Assembly (NCBI GenBank): GCA_902489215.1
Contig: CABTZE010000027.1
Location: 1 to 17,614 of the forward strand
Length of the DNA stretch: 17,614 bases
DNA from: an uncultured Brevibacterium sp.
GTDB taxonomy: Bacteria; Actinomycetota; Actinomycetes; Actinomycetales; Brevibacteriaceae
Direction: 5' to 3'
Notes under the pieces: model-generated
What the model was told of the DNA's origin: nothing
Seen by the model: the letters and a program-made list of their open reading frames with translations, nothing else
Databases searched by the model: none
Translations under genes and position numbers: made by a program
Part shown: in pieces, positions 1 through 8,184 of the stretch
Layout of the letters: the number at the start of each line of letters is the position of its first letter
Position numbering within the stretch: the first letter of the stretch is position 1

Positions 1-46
<46 letters not shown>

Positions 47-62
47 GAAGCAGCAAAAAGAA

Positions 63-92
63 ACTATACACACATCTGGCACCCAGCAGCAA
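63..92 (-). promoter_or_regulatory. Probable sigma-70-type promoter of tRNA-Leu
   Basis: On the minus strand TATAGT (68 down to 63) matches the -10 consensus at five of six bases. TTGCTG (92 down to 87) lies 18 bases upstream as a weak -35. Transcription would start near 56, about ten bases before the mature tRNA 5' end, a normal tRNA leader length. This is inferred from sequence only. Confidence 0.5.
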
Positions 93-125
93 AACGAGCT
101 CCAAAACCACCTTTGCGGCACCCCA

Positions 126-204
126 CCCTTTAGCCGGATTCTGCGCCTTAGCAACAACTGCTAACGAGAGTTTCTGTTGCTAAAGGGAGTCTCCCTGCGG
201 CTAA
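126..204. promoter_or_regulatory. Cluster of overlapping inverted repeats upstream of fhaA
   Basis: The gap 47-443 holds no convincing gene. Its main structure is five copies of TTAGC or its complement, at 130-134, 148-152, 160-164, 179-183 and 200-204. The arm at 175-187 can pair with either of two upstream arms: CCCTTTAGC at 126-134 pairs with 179-187, and TTAGCAACA at 148-156 pairs with 175-183. A further palindrome GGGAG-T-CTCCC lies at 185-195. If transcribed as the fhaA leader these pairings exclude one another, as in an attenuator. If acting as DNA, they resemble a multi-site operator. No clear promoter was found between here and the start of fhaA, and no function is claimed. Confidence 0.5.
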
Positions 205-443
205 AGCGTGGATTCATTGCCAACGGGCGTGCGCACTGCCGCCGACCACAGGCAGCCAGCCCACCTAACTGCACGATCCAAATCCCCTCAATATCCCCCA
301 CGGGTGCGCGATTTCGCGTTAGTGTCAAATCAGCCGCTGCCGCGCACTGTCGGCGGAAGACGCGGTTCTCAGGGCTCGTCAAGCCCCGGGCCGTTAATAT
401 GGTGAGTTGACTGATTGATCGTCGAAAGGGGGTGGAGCGCACC

Positions 444-1319
444 GTGGGCATACTCGACCGCTTTGAGCGTGGAATTGAACGCGTGGTCAATGGCGCGTTC
501 GCCAAAGCCTTCCGCTCCCAGGTCGAACCTGTTGAGCTCGCCGGAGCGCTTCGCAAAGAAGCCGACGCACGCGCCGCAGTTGTATCACGCGGCCGCACTC
601 TCACCGCCAACAGCTACACCGTGGAACTGTCCTCGAACGACTTCGAGCGACTGACCCCCATCTTCGACGAACTCAAAACCGACCTCCGTCAGGTTGTCGG
701 CGAACACGCTGTTGAACAGGGCTACACCTTCGTCGGCCCCGTCACGGTGGAACTGACCGTCGCATCAGACCTCGACACTGGCGTCTACCGCGTGCTCGCA
801 GGAACTGAGCGCCCCGATGGCTCCCCCGCCGCACAGCCGGCCAATCGCGGCGGCTACGACCCCGCAAGCCGCGCCAACCCCATCGTGGCGGAAGCCTACG
901 AACAGTCCCGCCGCCGCGAAGCCAATCCGACGCCTCCCCCAGCGGCCGCTGCCCCGGCAGCCCCAGCGCAAGCTTCTGCCACTCCACACCACCCGGACCC
1001 CGCACGCCCCGCACGCCGACAGTCAGCCGCACACTTCACGGTGTCGGTCGGTTCGCGCAGCTACCGGCTGGGCCAGGGATCGACGATCTTCGGCCGTTCG
1101 TCTTCCAGTGCCGACATCGTCATCGACGACCCGGGTGTTTCCCGCCGCCATTTCGAGGTGACCGTCGACGGTTCGCACGCACAGGCCTCTGACCTGGGCT
1201 CAACCAACGGCACCCTTCTGGACGGCAAACGCATCTCCAAAGTCAATGTGACCGATGGAACTGTTCTCCAGGCCGGTGACAGCACGGTCGTGTTCCATCG
1301 ATCGGAAGCAGGGAGCTGA
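444..1319 (+). CDS. fhaA: FhaA, DUF3662 and FHA domain protein
   Basis: Phosphothreonine-reading scaffold of the PknA/PknB signalling locus. In mycobacteria FhaA acts in peptidoglycan synthesis and binds phosphorylated MviN; that role is family knowledge. Residues 1 to about 115 form the FhaA_N (DUF3662) domain. A Pro/Ala-rich linker follows to about 195, and then a C-terminal FHA domain (about 197-287) with FGRSS, SRRHFEV and the LGSTNGT loop that contacts phosphothreonine. I prefer the GTG at 444 (product MGILDRFERG, 291 aa) over an in-frame GTG at 432. GGAG at 434-437 lies six bases before 444, whereas the purine run at 424-432 would overlap the 432 start, and family members begin near this residue. 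The TGA at 1317-1319 shares its A with the ATG of fhaB. Confidence 0.93.
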   Translation: MGILDRFERGIERVVNGAFAKAFRSQVEPVELAGALRKEADARAAVVSRGRTLTANSYTVELSSNDFERLTPIFDELKTDLRQVVGEHAVEQGYTFVGPVTVELTVASDLDTGVYRVLAGTERPDGSPAAQPANRGGYDPASRANPIVAEAYEQSRRREANPTPPPAAAAPAAPAQASATPHHPDPARPARRQSAAHFTVSVGSRSYRLGQGSTIFGRSSSSADIVIDDPGVSRRHFEVTVDGSHAQASDLGSTNGTLLDGKRISKVNVTDGTVLQAGDSTVVFHRSEAGS

Positions 1320-1843
1320 TGACAGAGCTCACCGTTATGGTGCTGCGCCTCGCGTTCTTCGCGCTGCTGTGGATTTTCGTCTTCCTCGTTGCCGGTGTAC
1401 TGCGTCAGGACATCTTCGGTCCGCGCGGAACCAAGGTTCGCCGCAAGGTTGGACGCTCCAAGGGAAGCCGCAGCAGGCCACAGAGCACCCCGGCTGCCGC
1501 CCCGACCACATCCGGTGGGGCCGTGCAGCCTGGAGACCAGGTGACAACGGCCCATCACGCTCAGGTGGTGTTCACATCCGGCGCGCTGCAGGGCAAGGTC
1601 ATCCCGCTGGGCGGCCAACCGGTCACGATGGGCCGGGCCGGCGGCAATGACGTTGTCCTCCACGATGACTTTGCCTCCGGTGTTCATGCGCGCGTTGTCG
1701 CTGATGAGGGCCTGTGGTACATCGAGGATCTCGGTTCTACCAACGGTACGTTCGTCGGCGATCGCAGGCTTCACGGCGCAGTGCCCCTGCCTGCTTTCAC
1801 CCCTGTGCGAATCGGCAACACGACTATGGAGCTGCAGGCATGA
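1319..1843 (+). CDS. fhaB: FhaB (FipA), membrane-anchored FHA protein
   Basis: The product is 174 aa, against about 155 in Mycobacterium. One N-terminal membrane segment spans roughly residues 3-26 (VMVLRLAFFALLWIFVFLVA). A basic linker and an FHA domain follow at about 85-172, with MGRAGGNDV, SGVHARVV and LGSTNGTF. In mycobacteria FhaB/FipA is a phosphothreonine-dependent bridge between kinase signalling and the division machinery. Here the Arg commonly found just before the FHA histidine (S-x-R-H in the mycobacterial protein) is Val (S-G-V-H). The Ser, the His and the Asn of the STNG loop are kept, so binding is probably retained. It starts in a TGATG overlap with fhaA and ends in an ATGA overlap with pstP. 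Confidence 0.92.
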   Translation: MTELTVMVLRLAFFALLWIFVFLVAGVLRQDIFGPRGTKVRRKVGRSKGSRSRPQSTPAAAPTTSGGAVQPGDQVTTAHHAQVVFTSGALQGKVIPLGGQPVTMGRAGGNDVVLHDDFASGVHARVVADEGLWYIEDLGSTNGTFVGDRRLHGAVPLPAFTPVRIGNTTMELQA

Positions 1844-3435
1844 CGAACGAACTTCCCGAAATCATGTTCAACGCCGCGATCCGCTCCAATGTCGGTCTGG
1901 TGCGTCAGAACAATCAGGACTCCGGCTATGTGGGACCGAACTTCCTGCTGATCGCCGACGGTATGGGTGGTCACGCCGGCGGTGACGTCGCTTCGGCTAT
2001 CACGGTCAGCCGCTTGGCCGCCCTGGACACTCCACAGCACAGCACTGACCTGTTGGGTGAGCTGCGCTCCGCGATTCTCGAAGCGAACGAGCGGATCAAC
2101 GCCGCAGTCGAAGAGCGCCCCGAACTTGCCGGCATGGGCACGACCGTGACCGCTCTGATGCGCCAGGACAGCCGCCTGTGCTTGGCGCACATCGGCGATT
2201 CGCGCGCTTATCTGCTGCGCAACGGCGAACTGACCCAGATGACTTCCGACCACACGTTTGTGCAGATGCTCGTGGACGAGGGCCGCATCACGGAGGACGA
2301 GGCGGAGCACCACCCCCAGCGCTCTGTCGTCATGAAGGTGCTCGGGGATGTCGGTTCGACACCGGAGCTGGACATGTCGATCCGCAACGCCCAGCTGGGC
2401 GACCGTTGGCTTCTGTGCTCTGACGGGCTGACCGGCTTTGCCGATGTTCGCGACATCAAGCAGATCCTCGAAACCGTTGAAAACCCTGATGACGCCTGCG
2501 ACCAGCTGGTGGATCTCGCCCTCGACGGCGGCGGTGCGGACAATGTGACCGTCATCGTCAGCGACATTGTTGAGGCTGACCCTGAACGCGCTGAAGATCC
2601 CGGCTCAAACGCCGGTTCGGTGCGCATCAACCCTCACTACGCACTTCTGGGCAGCTCGGCTGAGTCCACCCGCCAGATGAACGTCGTCAACGACGATCCT
2701 GCTGCTGACACCGACATCATGCACGCTGATGACATTGCCGCGATGGGCAATGACCGCAGCGCCGATGACACCGCGGGGGCCGCCCAGCCGACTTCCGCGG
2801 ATGATGAGCCAACCACACAGTTGACCTCCACCTCGGGAGCAGATGACGAGGCGGAGTCGGCTGCCGCTGCAGCCGCACCTGCCGCTCCCGTTGCCTCTGC
2901 TGCCGCGGCGGAGGACCCGAAGCCGTCGCGCGCTGAGCGCAAGGCCCAGCGCAAAGCCGACAAAAAGGCGTCCAAGCGCGCTGCCACGGCACAAGACGAC
3001 GAAGATGACGACGACTACGAAGAAGTGCCCCGCCGCAGCTACTTCGGCTGGATTGTCACGGTGCTCGTGGTTGCTCTCCTGGCTGGTGCCGCCCTGTTCG
3101 GATGGCGCTACATCCAGAACCAGTACTACGTGACCGAAGAAAACGGCCGCGTTGTCGTCTACCAGGGTGTCTCCCAGGATCTGGGCCCCATCAGCTTGTC
3201 CCATCTGCAGGAACAGACCGACATCGAGGTCAGCAGCCTGTCGAGCTTCACCCAGGACCGCCTGGGTCAGACCATCCCTGCCGGTTCCAAGGAAGACGTC
3301 GACAGGATCGTCGACAACCTGCGGAAGGAAGCCAGCCGCGACAGCAGCGGTGATGGCATTCAGGCCGGTGTCAACGACGGAGCCGACCCCGCCCCCAGCA
3401 GCGATTCGCAGTCACCGGGCGGTGAAGGACCGTGA
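1840..3435 (+). CDS. pstP: PstP, PP2C-family Ser/Thr phosphatase
   Basis: Membrane-anchored metal-dependent phosphatase that reverses PknA/PknB phosphorylation. The ATG at 1840 is chosen because it makes an ATGA overlap with fhaB and has GGAG eight bases upstream; the frame stays open further upstream but lies inside fhaB. The product is 531 aa. PP2C motifs appear in order: RQNNQD (D27), ADGMGGH (D40, metal), GTTVTAL, HIGDSRAYL, a flap-like SDHTFVQMLVDEG, CSDGLTGF (D195) and GGADNVTV (D234). After the catalytic domain (about 1-240) comes a long Ala/Asp/Ser-rich linker with a Lys/Arg patch and then an acidic run (QDDEDDDDYEE). One transmembrane segment lies near 400-423, followed by an outer domain of about 110 residues. 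Confidence 0.95.
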   Translation: MTNELPEIMFNAAIRSNVGLVRQNNQDSGYVGPNFLLIADGMGGHAGGDVASAITVSRLAALDTPQHSTDLLGELRSAILEANERINAAVEERPELAGMGTTVTALMRQDSRLCLAHIGDSRAYLLRNGELTQMTSDHTFVQMLVDEGRITEDEAEHHPQRSVVMKVLGDVGSTPELDMSIRNAQLGDRWLLCSDGLTGFADVRDIKQILETVENPDDACDQLVDLALDGGGADNVTVIVSDIVEADPERAEDPGSNAGSVRINPHYALLGSSAESTRQMNVVNDDPAADTDIMHADDIAAMGNDRSADDTAGAAQPTSADDEPTTQLTSTSGADDEAESAAAAAAPAAPVASAAAAEDPKPSRAERKAQRKADKKASKRAATAQDDEDDDDYEEVPRRSYFGWIVTVLVVALLAGAALFGWRYIQNQYYVTEENGRVVVYQGVSQDLGPISLSHLQEQTDIEVSSLSSFTQDRLGQTIPAGSKEDVDRIVDNLRKEASRDSSGDGIQAGVNDGADPAPSSDSQSPGGEGP

Positions 3436-4961
3436 GTCGCGCAACCCTGGACGACTACCGCACGGAAGCCGATCAGGTTAAGACTGTCAAGGGTCCGCGC
3501 ACGTACCGCAATGTTGAGCTGGCCCTTGTCATCATCGCGGTGATTGTCGCCGGCGGGGCCTATGCGCTTGTCGGCATCGGTGCTTCCGGGGAAATCCCCG
3601 CGAACGTGTACAGCTACACCGGCGTAATCGCAGCCTTCGGCATCGGTATGAACATCGTGCTGCGCTTCCGTGCGAAGTACGCCGACCCTGTGCTGCTGCC
3701 GATTGCCGTCATGCTCAACGGCTTGGGCCTGGCGATGATCTTCCGGATCGGCGTTGCCAAGGGATCCACGAGGACTGCAGATTCGCAGCTCATCTGGATG
3801 GGTCTGGGCGTCATTCTGTGTGCCGCGGTCATCTTTGTGCTGCGCGATCACCGGATTCTGCGCAACTGGCCCTACATCGCATTCCTTGTCGGTGTGGTCT
3901 TCCTTCTGCTGCCCCTGCTGCCCGGACTGGGCCGGACCATCAACGGTTCGCGCATCTGGATCGGCTTGGGCCCGTTCAGCTTCCAGCCGGGTGAGATCGC
4001 CAAAATCTTCCTGGCGGTCTTCTTCGCCGGCTATTTCGTCAACTACCGCGACCAGCTGCGCCTGGCCGGACCTCGCTTCCTCGGGGTTCGCCTGCCGAGG
4101 CTGCGCGACACCGGTCCGCTCATCATCGCGTGGATCATCGCGGTTGCCGTCATGGTGTTCCAGACCGACCTGGGTTCAGCGCTTCTGTTCTTCGGTCTGT
4201 TCGTGGCAATGCTCTACGTGGCAACCGGCATCAAAACGTGGATCTTTTTGGGCCTGTCCATGTTCGCCGCGGCCGCAGTCTCCGCGTATTTCCTGTTTGC
4301 GCACTTCTCACAGCGCGTCGACGCGTGGCTCAATGCGCTGTCGCCGGAAGAGTTCAACCGCAAGCCCGGCGGTTCTTACCAGCTGGTACAGGGCATGTTC
4401 GGCATGGCCAACGGCGGTCTTTTCGGCAAGGGATTCGGCGAGGGCCGTCCGCAGATCGTCCCCTATTCGGACTCCGACTTCATCATCGCCAGCTTCGGCG
4501 AAGAGATCGGCATGATCGGCCTGTTCGCCATCCTCATGCTGTACCTCATCATGTTCCAGCGCGGCGTGAAGATCGCCGGCAGCCTGCGCGACCAGTTCGG
4601 CACCCTGCTGGCTCTGGGCCTGTCGTTCCTCATGGCATTCCAGACGTTCATCGTCGTCGGCGGTGTTACGCGCCTCATCCCGCTGACCGGTCTGACCACC
4701 CCGTTCTTGGCAGCCGGTGGTTCTTCTCTTGTGGCCAACTGGATCATCCTGGGCCTCCTGCTGCGCATGAGCGACAACGCAAGACGCCCGCAGGAGGAAT
4801 TCCAGACCGGTGTGCTGCGGGCGGTCACAGACACCTCGCCCAGGGTGCGCACTGACGACGAAGCCGATGTCGAAGCTGGCGAAGACAGCTTCGCCACTAC
4901 CGACTACAACCCCAGCACCAGCGGCTACGCGCCGAAGCCAGCAGGAGGTGAACAGCAGTGA
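3432..4961 (+). CDS. rodA: RodA/FtsW-type SEDS peptidoglycan glycosyltransferase
   Basis: Polytopic membrane protein of 509 aa that polymerises lipid II into glycan strands, working with the class B PBP encoded next. SEDS signatures include RTINGSRIWIGLGPFSFQPG, FQTDLGSALLFF, the actinobacterial loop NRKPGGSYQLVQGMFGMANG, SDSDFIIASFGEEIG and LTTPFLAAGGSSLVANW. D349 in SDSDF corresponds to the catalytic Asp loop of RodA/FtsW, by family knowledge. The GTG start at 3432 overlaps the pstP stop as GTGA. About 60 C-terminal residues form an acidic, probably cytoplasmic tail. Its place between pstP and pbpA marks the elongation-type enzyme at this locus rather than the dcw-cluster FtsW. Confidence 0.95.
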   Translation: MSRATLDDYRTEADQVKTVKGPRTYRNVELALVIIAVIVAGGAYALVGIGASGEIPANVYSYTGVIAAFGIGMNIVLRFRAKYADPVLLPIAVMLNGLGLAMIFRIGVAKGSTRTADSQLIWMGLGVILCAAVIFVLRDHRILRNWPYIAFLVGVVFLLLPLLPGLGRTINGSRIWIGLGPFSFQPGEIAKIFLAVFFAGYFVNYRDQLRLAGPRFLGVRLPRLRDTGPLIIAWIIAVAVMVFQTDLGSALLFFGLFVAMLYVATGIKTWIFLGLSMFAAAAVSAYFLFAHFSQRVDAWLNALSPEEFNRKPGGSYQLVQGMFGMANGGLFGKGFGEGRPQIVPYSDSDFIIASFGEEIGMIGLFAILMLYLIMFQRGVKIAGSLRDQFGTLLALGLSFLMAFQTFIVVGGVTRLIPLTGLTTPFLAAGGSSLVANWIILGLLLRMSDNARRPQEEFQTGVLRAVTDTSPRVRTDDEADVEAGEDSFATTDYNPSTSGYAPKPAGGEQQ

Positions 4962-6424
4962 AGAAACCGTTGGGCCACGTGTTCATCGTGGGACTTGTGA
5001 TGTTTGCCCTGCTGTTCGGTTCGGTGAGCACGGTGCAGTTCATTGCGGCTGACAGCCTGCGCTCGAACCCGATGAACAACCGCACGCTGCTCGAACAGCT
5101 GTCGCGGCCGCGCGGGCCGATTCTCATTGACGGTGAGCCCGTCGCCAAATCCGTTCCCGTCGATACGCAGTACAAGTACCAGCGGCAGTACGGCGGGAAG
5201 GGCCTGCCGGCCGAAATGTACTCCGGGATCACCGGCTACTACTCGGTCGTCGGCGGTTCCACCGGGATTGAACGGACCGAGGGCAGCCTGCTGTCCGGCC
5301 TGGACGACCGCTTCTTCTACGACCAGATCTCCAACTGGCTGACAGGCCAGGAGAACATGGGCGCAGCCATTGAGCTGACCATCAACCCCAAGGCACAGAA
5401 AGTCGCGTGGGATGCTCTTGGCGGCCAGAACGGCGCCGCTGTGGCACTGGATCCGAAAACCGGTGACGTCCTGGCGATGGTGTCGACCCCCGGCTGGGAT
5501 CCGAACCCCTTGGCTTCGCACGACACGAAGAAAGCCCAGTCGGCCTATGACAAGCTCCTCAAGGCCGACGGTCAGCCCGCTGTGAACAAGGCGATCGGAG
5601 GCAAGCAGTACCCACCCGGTTCTGTCTTCAAACTCGTCACCGCGGCCGCAGCTCTCGAACACGGCGACTACACACCGGACACTGTGCTGGATTCGCCCAC
5701 CCGCCTGGACCTTCCGCAGACCAGCGCGACCATCGGCAATGCCGGCGGAGCATCGTGCGGCAGCGGTGGCAAGGCTACTTTCGAACACGCTCTTGCGAAG
5801 TCGTGCAACACGACCTTTGCCAAGCTCGGCATGGATATCGGCCAAGATGCGATGGTTGAAACCGCGAAGAAGTTCGGCTTCGGCGAAAGCTTCGAATCAC
5901 CCATCAAGGTCGACGCTTCGCAGTTCCCGGAGGACCTCAATCCCCCACAGCTGGCGCAGTCGTCCATTGGACAGTACGAAGTGCGCACCACGCCCATGCA
6001 GATGGCCATGGTCGCGGCGGCAATTGCGAATGACGGCAAGGAAATGCAGCCCAACCTCGTCAAGCAGGTGAAGAACGCCCGCACGCTCGAGGAGATGGAA
6101 ACTCCGCGGCCGAAGACATTCTCGAGGCCCATGAGCAAAGAGTCGGCCGGCTACCTCAACCAGATGATGCAGAAGGTCGTCACTGACGGCACCGGCGGAG
6201 CGGGAGCCATCCCGGGCGTCAAGGTCGCGGCGAAGACCGGTACGGCACAGCACGCGAAAGGCGCGGCACCCCACGCTTGGTACACATCGTTCGCTCCGGC
6301 TGACGACCCCCAGGTAGCCGTGGCAGTAGTTGTAGAGAGCGGCGGTGCAGCAGGATCAGCAGCATCCGGCGGACGCACTGCGGGACCAATAGCAAAGAAG
6401 ATCATGGAGGCGGTGATCAGCTGA
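4958..6424 (+). CDS. pbpA: PbpA, class B penicillin-binding protein (transpeptidase)
   Basis: Cross-links peptidoglycan strands made by the SEDS partner encoded just before. The length of 488 aa is close to that of mycobacterial PbpA. An N-terminal membrane anchor (about 7-30) is followed by a short dimerisation-type region and the transpeptidase domain. All three active-site motifs are present: S222-x-x-K225 in PPGSVFKL, S282-C-N284 in AKSCNT, and K426-T-G in AKTGTAQH. The start is the GTG at 4958, overlapping the rodA stop as GTGA. A strong Shine-Dalgarno AGGAGGTG at 4943-4950 lies seven bases before it. The TGA at the end shares its A with the ATG of pknA. Confidence 0.96.
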   Translation: MKKPLGHVFIVGLVMFALLFGSVSTVQFIAADSLRSNPMNNRTLLEQLSRPRGPILIDGEPVAKSVPVDTQYKYQRQYGGKGLPAEMYSGITGYYSVVGGSTGIERTEGSLLSGLDDRFFYDQISNWLTGQENMGAAIELTINPKAQKVAWDALGGQNGAAVALDPKTGDVLAMVSTPGWDPNPLASHDTKKAQSAYDKLLKADGQPAVNKAIGGKQYPPGSVFKLVTAAAALEHGDYTPDTVLDSPTRLDLPQTSATIGNAGGASCGSGGKATFEHALAKSCNTTFAKLGMDIGQDAMVETAKKFGFGESFESPIKVDASQFPEDLNPPQLAQSSIGQYEVRTTPMQMAMVAAAIANDGKEMQPNLVKQVKNARTLEEMETPRPKTFSRPMSKESAGYLNQMMQKVVTDGTGGAGAIPGVKVAAKTGTAQHAKGAAPHAWYTSFAPADDPQVAVAVVVESGGAAGSAASGGRTAGPIAKKIMEAVIS

Positions 6425-8184
6425 TGAAGCCAGAAGCAGGCACAGTGCTCGGCGGACGCTACGAACTCACCACCCGCATCGCCGTCGGCGGAATGGGCGA
6501 AGTGTGGAAGGGAACCGACAGTGTTCTCGGCCGCCCTGTCGCAGCGAAGATCATGAAGGACGAATACCGGGACGACGAGGCCTTCCTCGCTCGCTTCCGG
6601 GCTGAAGCACGCTCAATGGGCGCTGTGTCCGACCCCGGCATTGCCGGTGTGTACGACTACGGCGAAGAGACCGGCGCACCCTACTTGGTCATGGAGTACG
6701 TGCCCGGCGAAGCGCTGTCGGCGATCATCGAACGCGACGGCGCTATGAGCGAAGTCGATGCCCTCAACATCACCGCGCAGGCCGCCCAGGCGCTCGATGC
6801 CGCCCACAAGGCCGGTGTGGTTCACCGTGACATCAAACCGGGCAACCTGCTCATCACCCCGGACTTCCGGGTGAAGATCACCGACTTCGGCATTGCCCGC
6901 GTGGCCGACCAGGCTCCGCTGACCCGCACCGGCCAGGTGATGGGCACTGCCCAGTACCTCGCGCCCGAGCAGGCCACCGGCAAGGGCTCTGTACCCCAGT
7001 CCGATCTGTATTCACTCGGCATCATCCTGTACGAACTGCTGGCGGGCCGCCGTCCGTTCATCGGCGAAACCCAGGTTGAGATCGCAATTGCGCAGGTCAA
7101 CCGCAAGCACCCCGCCCTGCCGGATACCGTGTCACCACCCGTGCAGAGGCTCGTGGACTGCCTGCTGGCGAAGAAGCCGGGTCAGCGTCCAGCTGACGGC
7201 GCATCGGTTGCCACGGCTGCGCGTGCGCTCATGGACGGCGACATCGCCGCCGCGGAGGCCGCAATCCCGCAGCTGGCACCAGATGCGGGCGGACAGACCG
7301 CCGCAACCCAGGTGATCGGTTCTGACGAGGCTTCGACGACCGTACTGAACCACACCTCGGAGCAGGCGGCCGCACAGCCGCCGGGCATCCAACGCGGATA
7401 CCTGGACGGGCCGGAGCCGACCTCTGAAGAAATCGAAGAACCCGAAGAGCGCAAAAAGGGCGGCGCTGGCGCAAAGGCCGCAATCGCCATTCTTGTGATC
7501 GCCCTTCTGGGTCTGCTGGGCTGGGCTGCATGGGCGCTGTTCGGCGACCAGCTGTTCGGCGACCAGACCGCGGACGAACAATCCGAAATGGTCGAAATCA
7601 ACCCCAGCGACTACGTGGGCAAGGACTACCGCGACGCGAAGGCTGACCTGAAGGACCTTGGCCTCAAGGCCGAAAAGACCCTGGAATACTCTGACGAACC
7701 AGAAGGCACCGTCACGGCTGTGCAGCATGGCGACAACGGCTACAGCTTCCCGTCCGGTTCGCGAGTCACCCTCGTCGTGTCGCGCGGTTCGGAACCCACT
7801 CAAAACGACCCCGCTGACAACCAGGACAGCCAGCCTGAGCAGCAAGAACAGCAGCCGCAGGAGCGCAAGCGCCCCAGCGACTCGAACCAGCAGGGCGGCT
7901 CCGATCAGGGCGGCTCGAACCAGGGAGGATCCGACCAAGGCGATTCCGACAGTTCCGGTGCTGACCAGGGCGGCTCTGACCAGGGCGGTTCCGGCGATTC
8001 TGGTTCGGACAGCGGCAGCGGATCCAATGACAGCCCCGGAAACTCCGGCAATGCTCCTGGCCAGAACAAAGACCAGGGCAACCAGGGAGGCTCCAACCAG
8101 GGCAACTCGGGACAGGGTGGTTCCGGCCAGGGCGGCGGAAAAGTGACCGGCGGGGACTCCGCCTCGAACAGCGGAGGTAAATGA
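6424..8184 (+). CDS. pknA: PknA, transmembrane Ser/Thr kinase with one PASTA-like domain
   Basis: Hanks-type kinase of 586 aa controlling growth and division. The catalytic domain is residues 13-270: glycine loop VGGMGEVWKG, ATP-binding K42, HRDIKPGN with catalytic D136, DFG at D154, and GTAQYLAPEQA. A juxtamembrane linker leads to one membrane helix (about 353-375), preceded by Lys residues. Outside the cell there is one PASTA-like unit (about 390-456). The protein ends in a 125-residue tail very rich in Gly, Ser, Gln, Asn and Asp, with repeated QGGS and DQGGS words. Mycobacterial PknA has no PASTA domain, so the outer part differs from the best-studied relative. It overlaps pbpA by one base, and its stop overlaps pknB. 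Confidence 0.94.
   Translation: MKPEAGTVLGGRYELTTRIAVGGMGEVWKGTDSVLGRPVAAKIMKDEYRDDEAFLARFRAEARSMGAVSDPGIAGVYDYGEETGAPYLVMEYVPGEALSAIIERDGAMSEVDALNITAQAAQALDAAHKAGVVHRDIKPGNLLITPDFRVKITDFGIARVADQAPLTRTGQVMGTAQYLAPEQATGKGSVPQSDLYSLGIILYELLAGRRPFIGETQVEIAIAQVNRKHPALPDTVSPPVQRLVDCLLAKKPGQRPADGASVATAARALMDGDIAAAEAAIPQLAPDAGGQTAATQVIGSDEASTTVLNHTSEQAAAQPPGIQRGYLDGPEPTSEEIEEPEERKKGGAGAKAAIAILVIALLGLLGWAAWALFGDQLFGDQTADEQSEMVEINPSDYVGKDYRDAKADLKDLGLKAEKTLEYSDEPEGTVTAVQHGDNGYSFPSGSRVTLVVSRGSEPTQNDPADNQDSQPEQQEQQPQERKRPSDSNQQGGSDQGGSNQGGSDQGDSDSSGADQGGSDQGGSGDSGSDSGSGSNDSPGNSGNAPGQNKDQGNQGGSNQGNSGQGGSGQGGGKVTGGDSASNSGGK
7876..8160 (+). repeat. Degenerate QGGS-coding repeats in the pknA 3' end
   Basis: Short repeats such as GACCAGGGCGGCTC and AACCAGGGAGGCTC recur many times and encode SDQGGS, SNQGGS and related words. 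Unit spacing is 9 to 21 bases and the order is irregular. Such tracts are prone to slipped-strand length change, and length differences between strains would stay mostly in frame because the units are multiples of three. Confidence 0.7.

Noticed and set aside
177..410. A 77-codon rightward open frame before fhaA
   Set aside because: It runs through the inverted-repeat cluster, has no ribosome site, and its composition is not protein-like.
365..412. TAATAT at 395-400 and TTGACT at 407-412 as the fhaA promoter
   Set aside because: The order and spacing are wrong for one promoter, and neither has a partner box at 16 to 18 bases.
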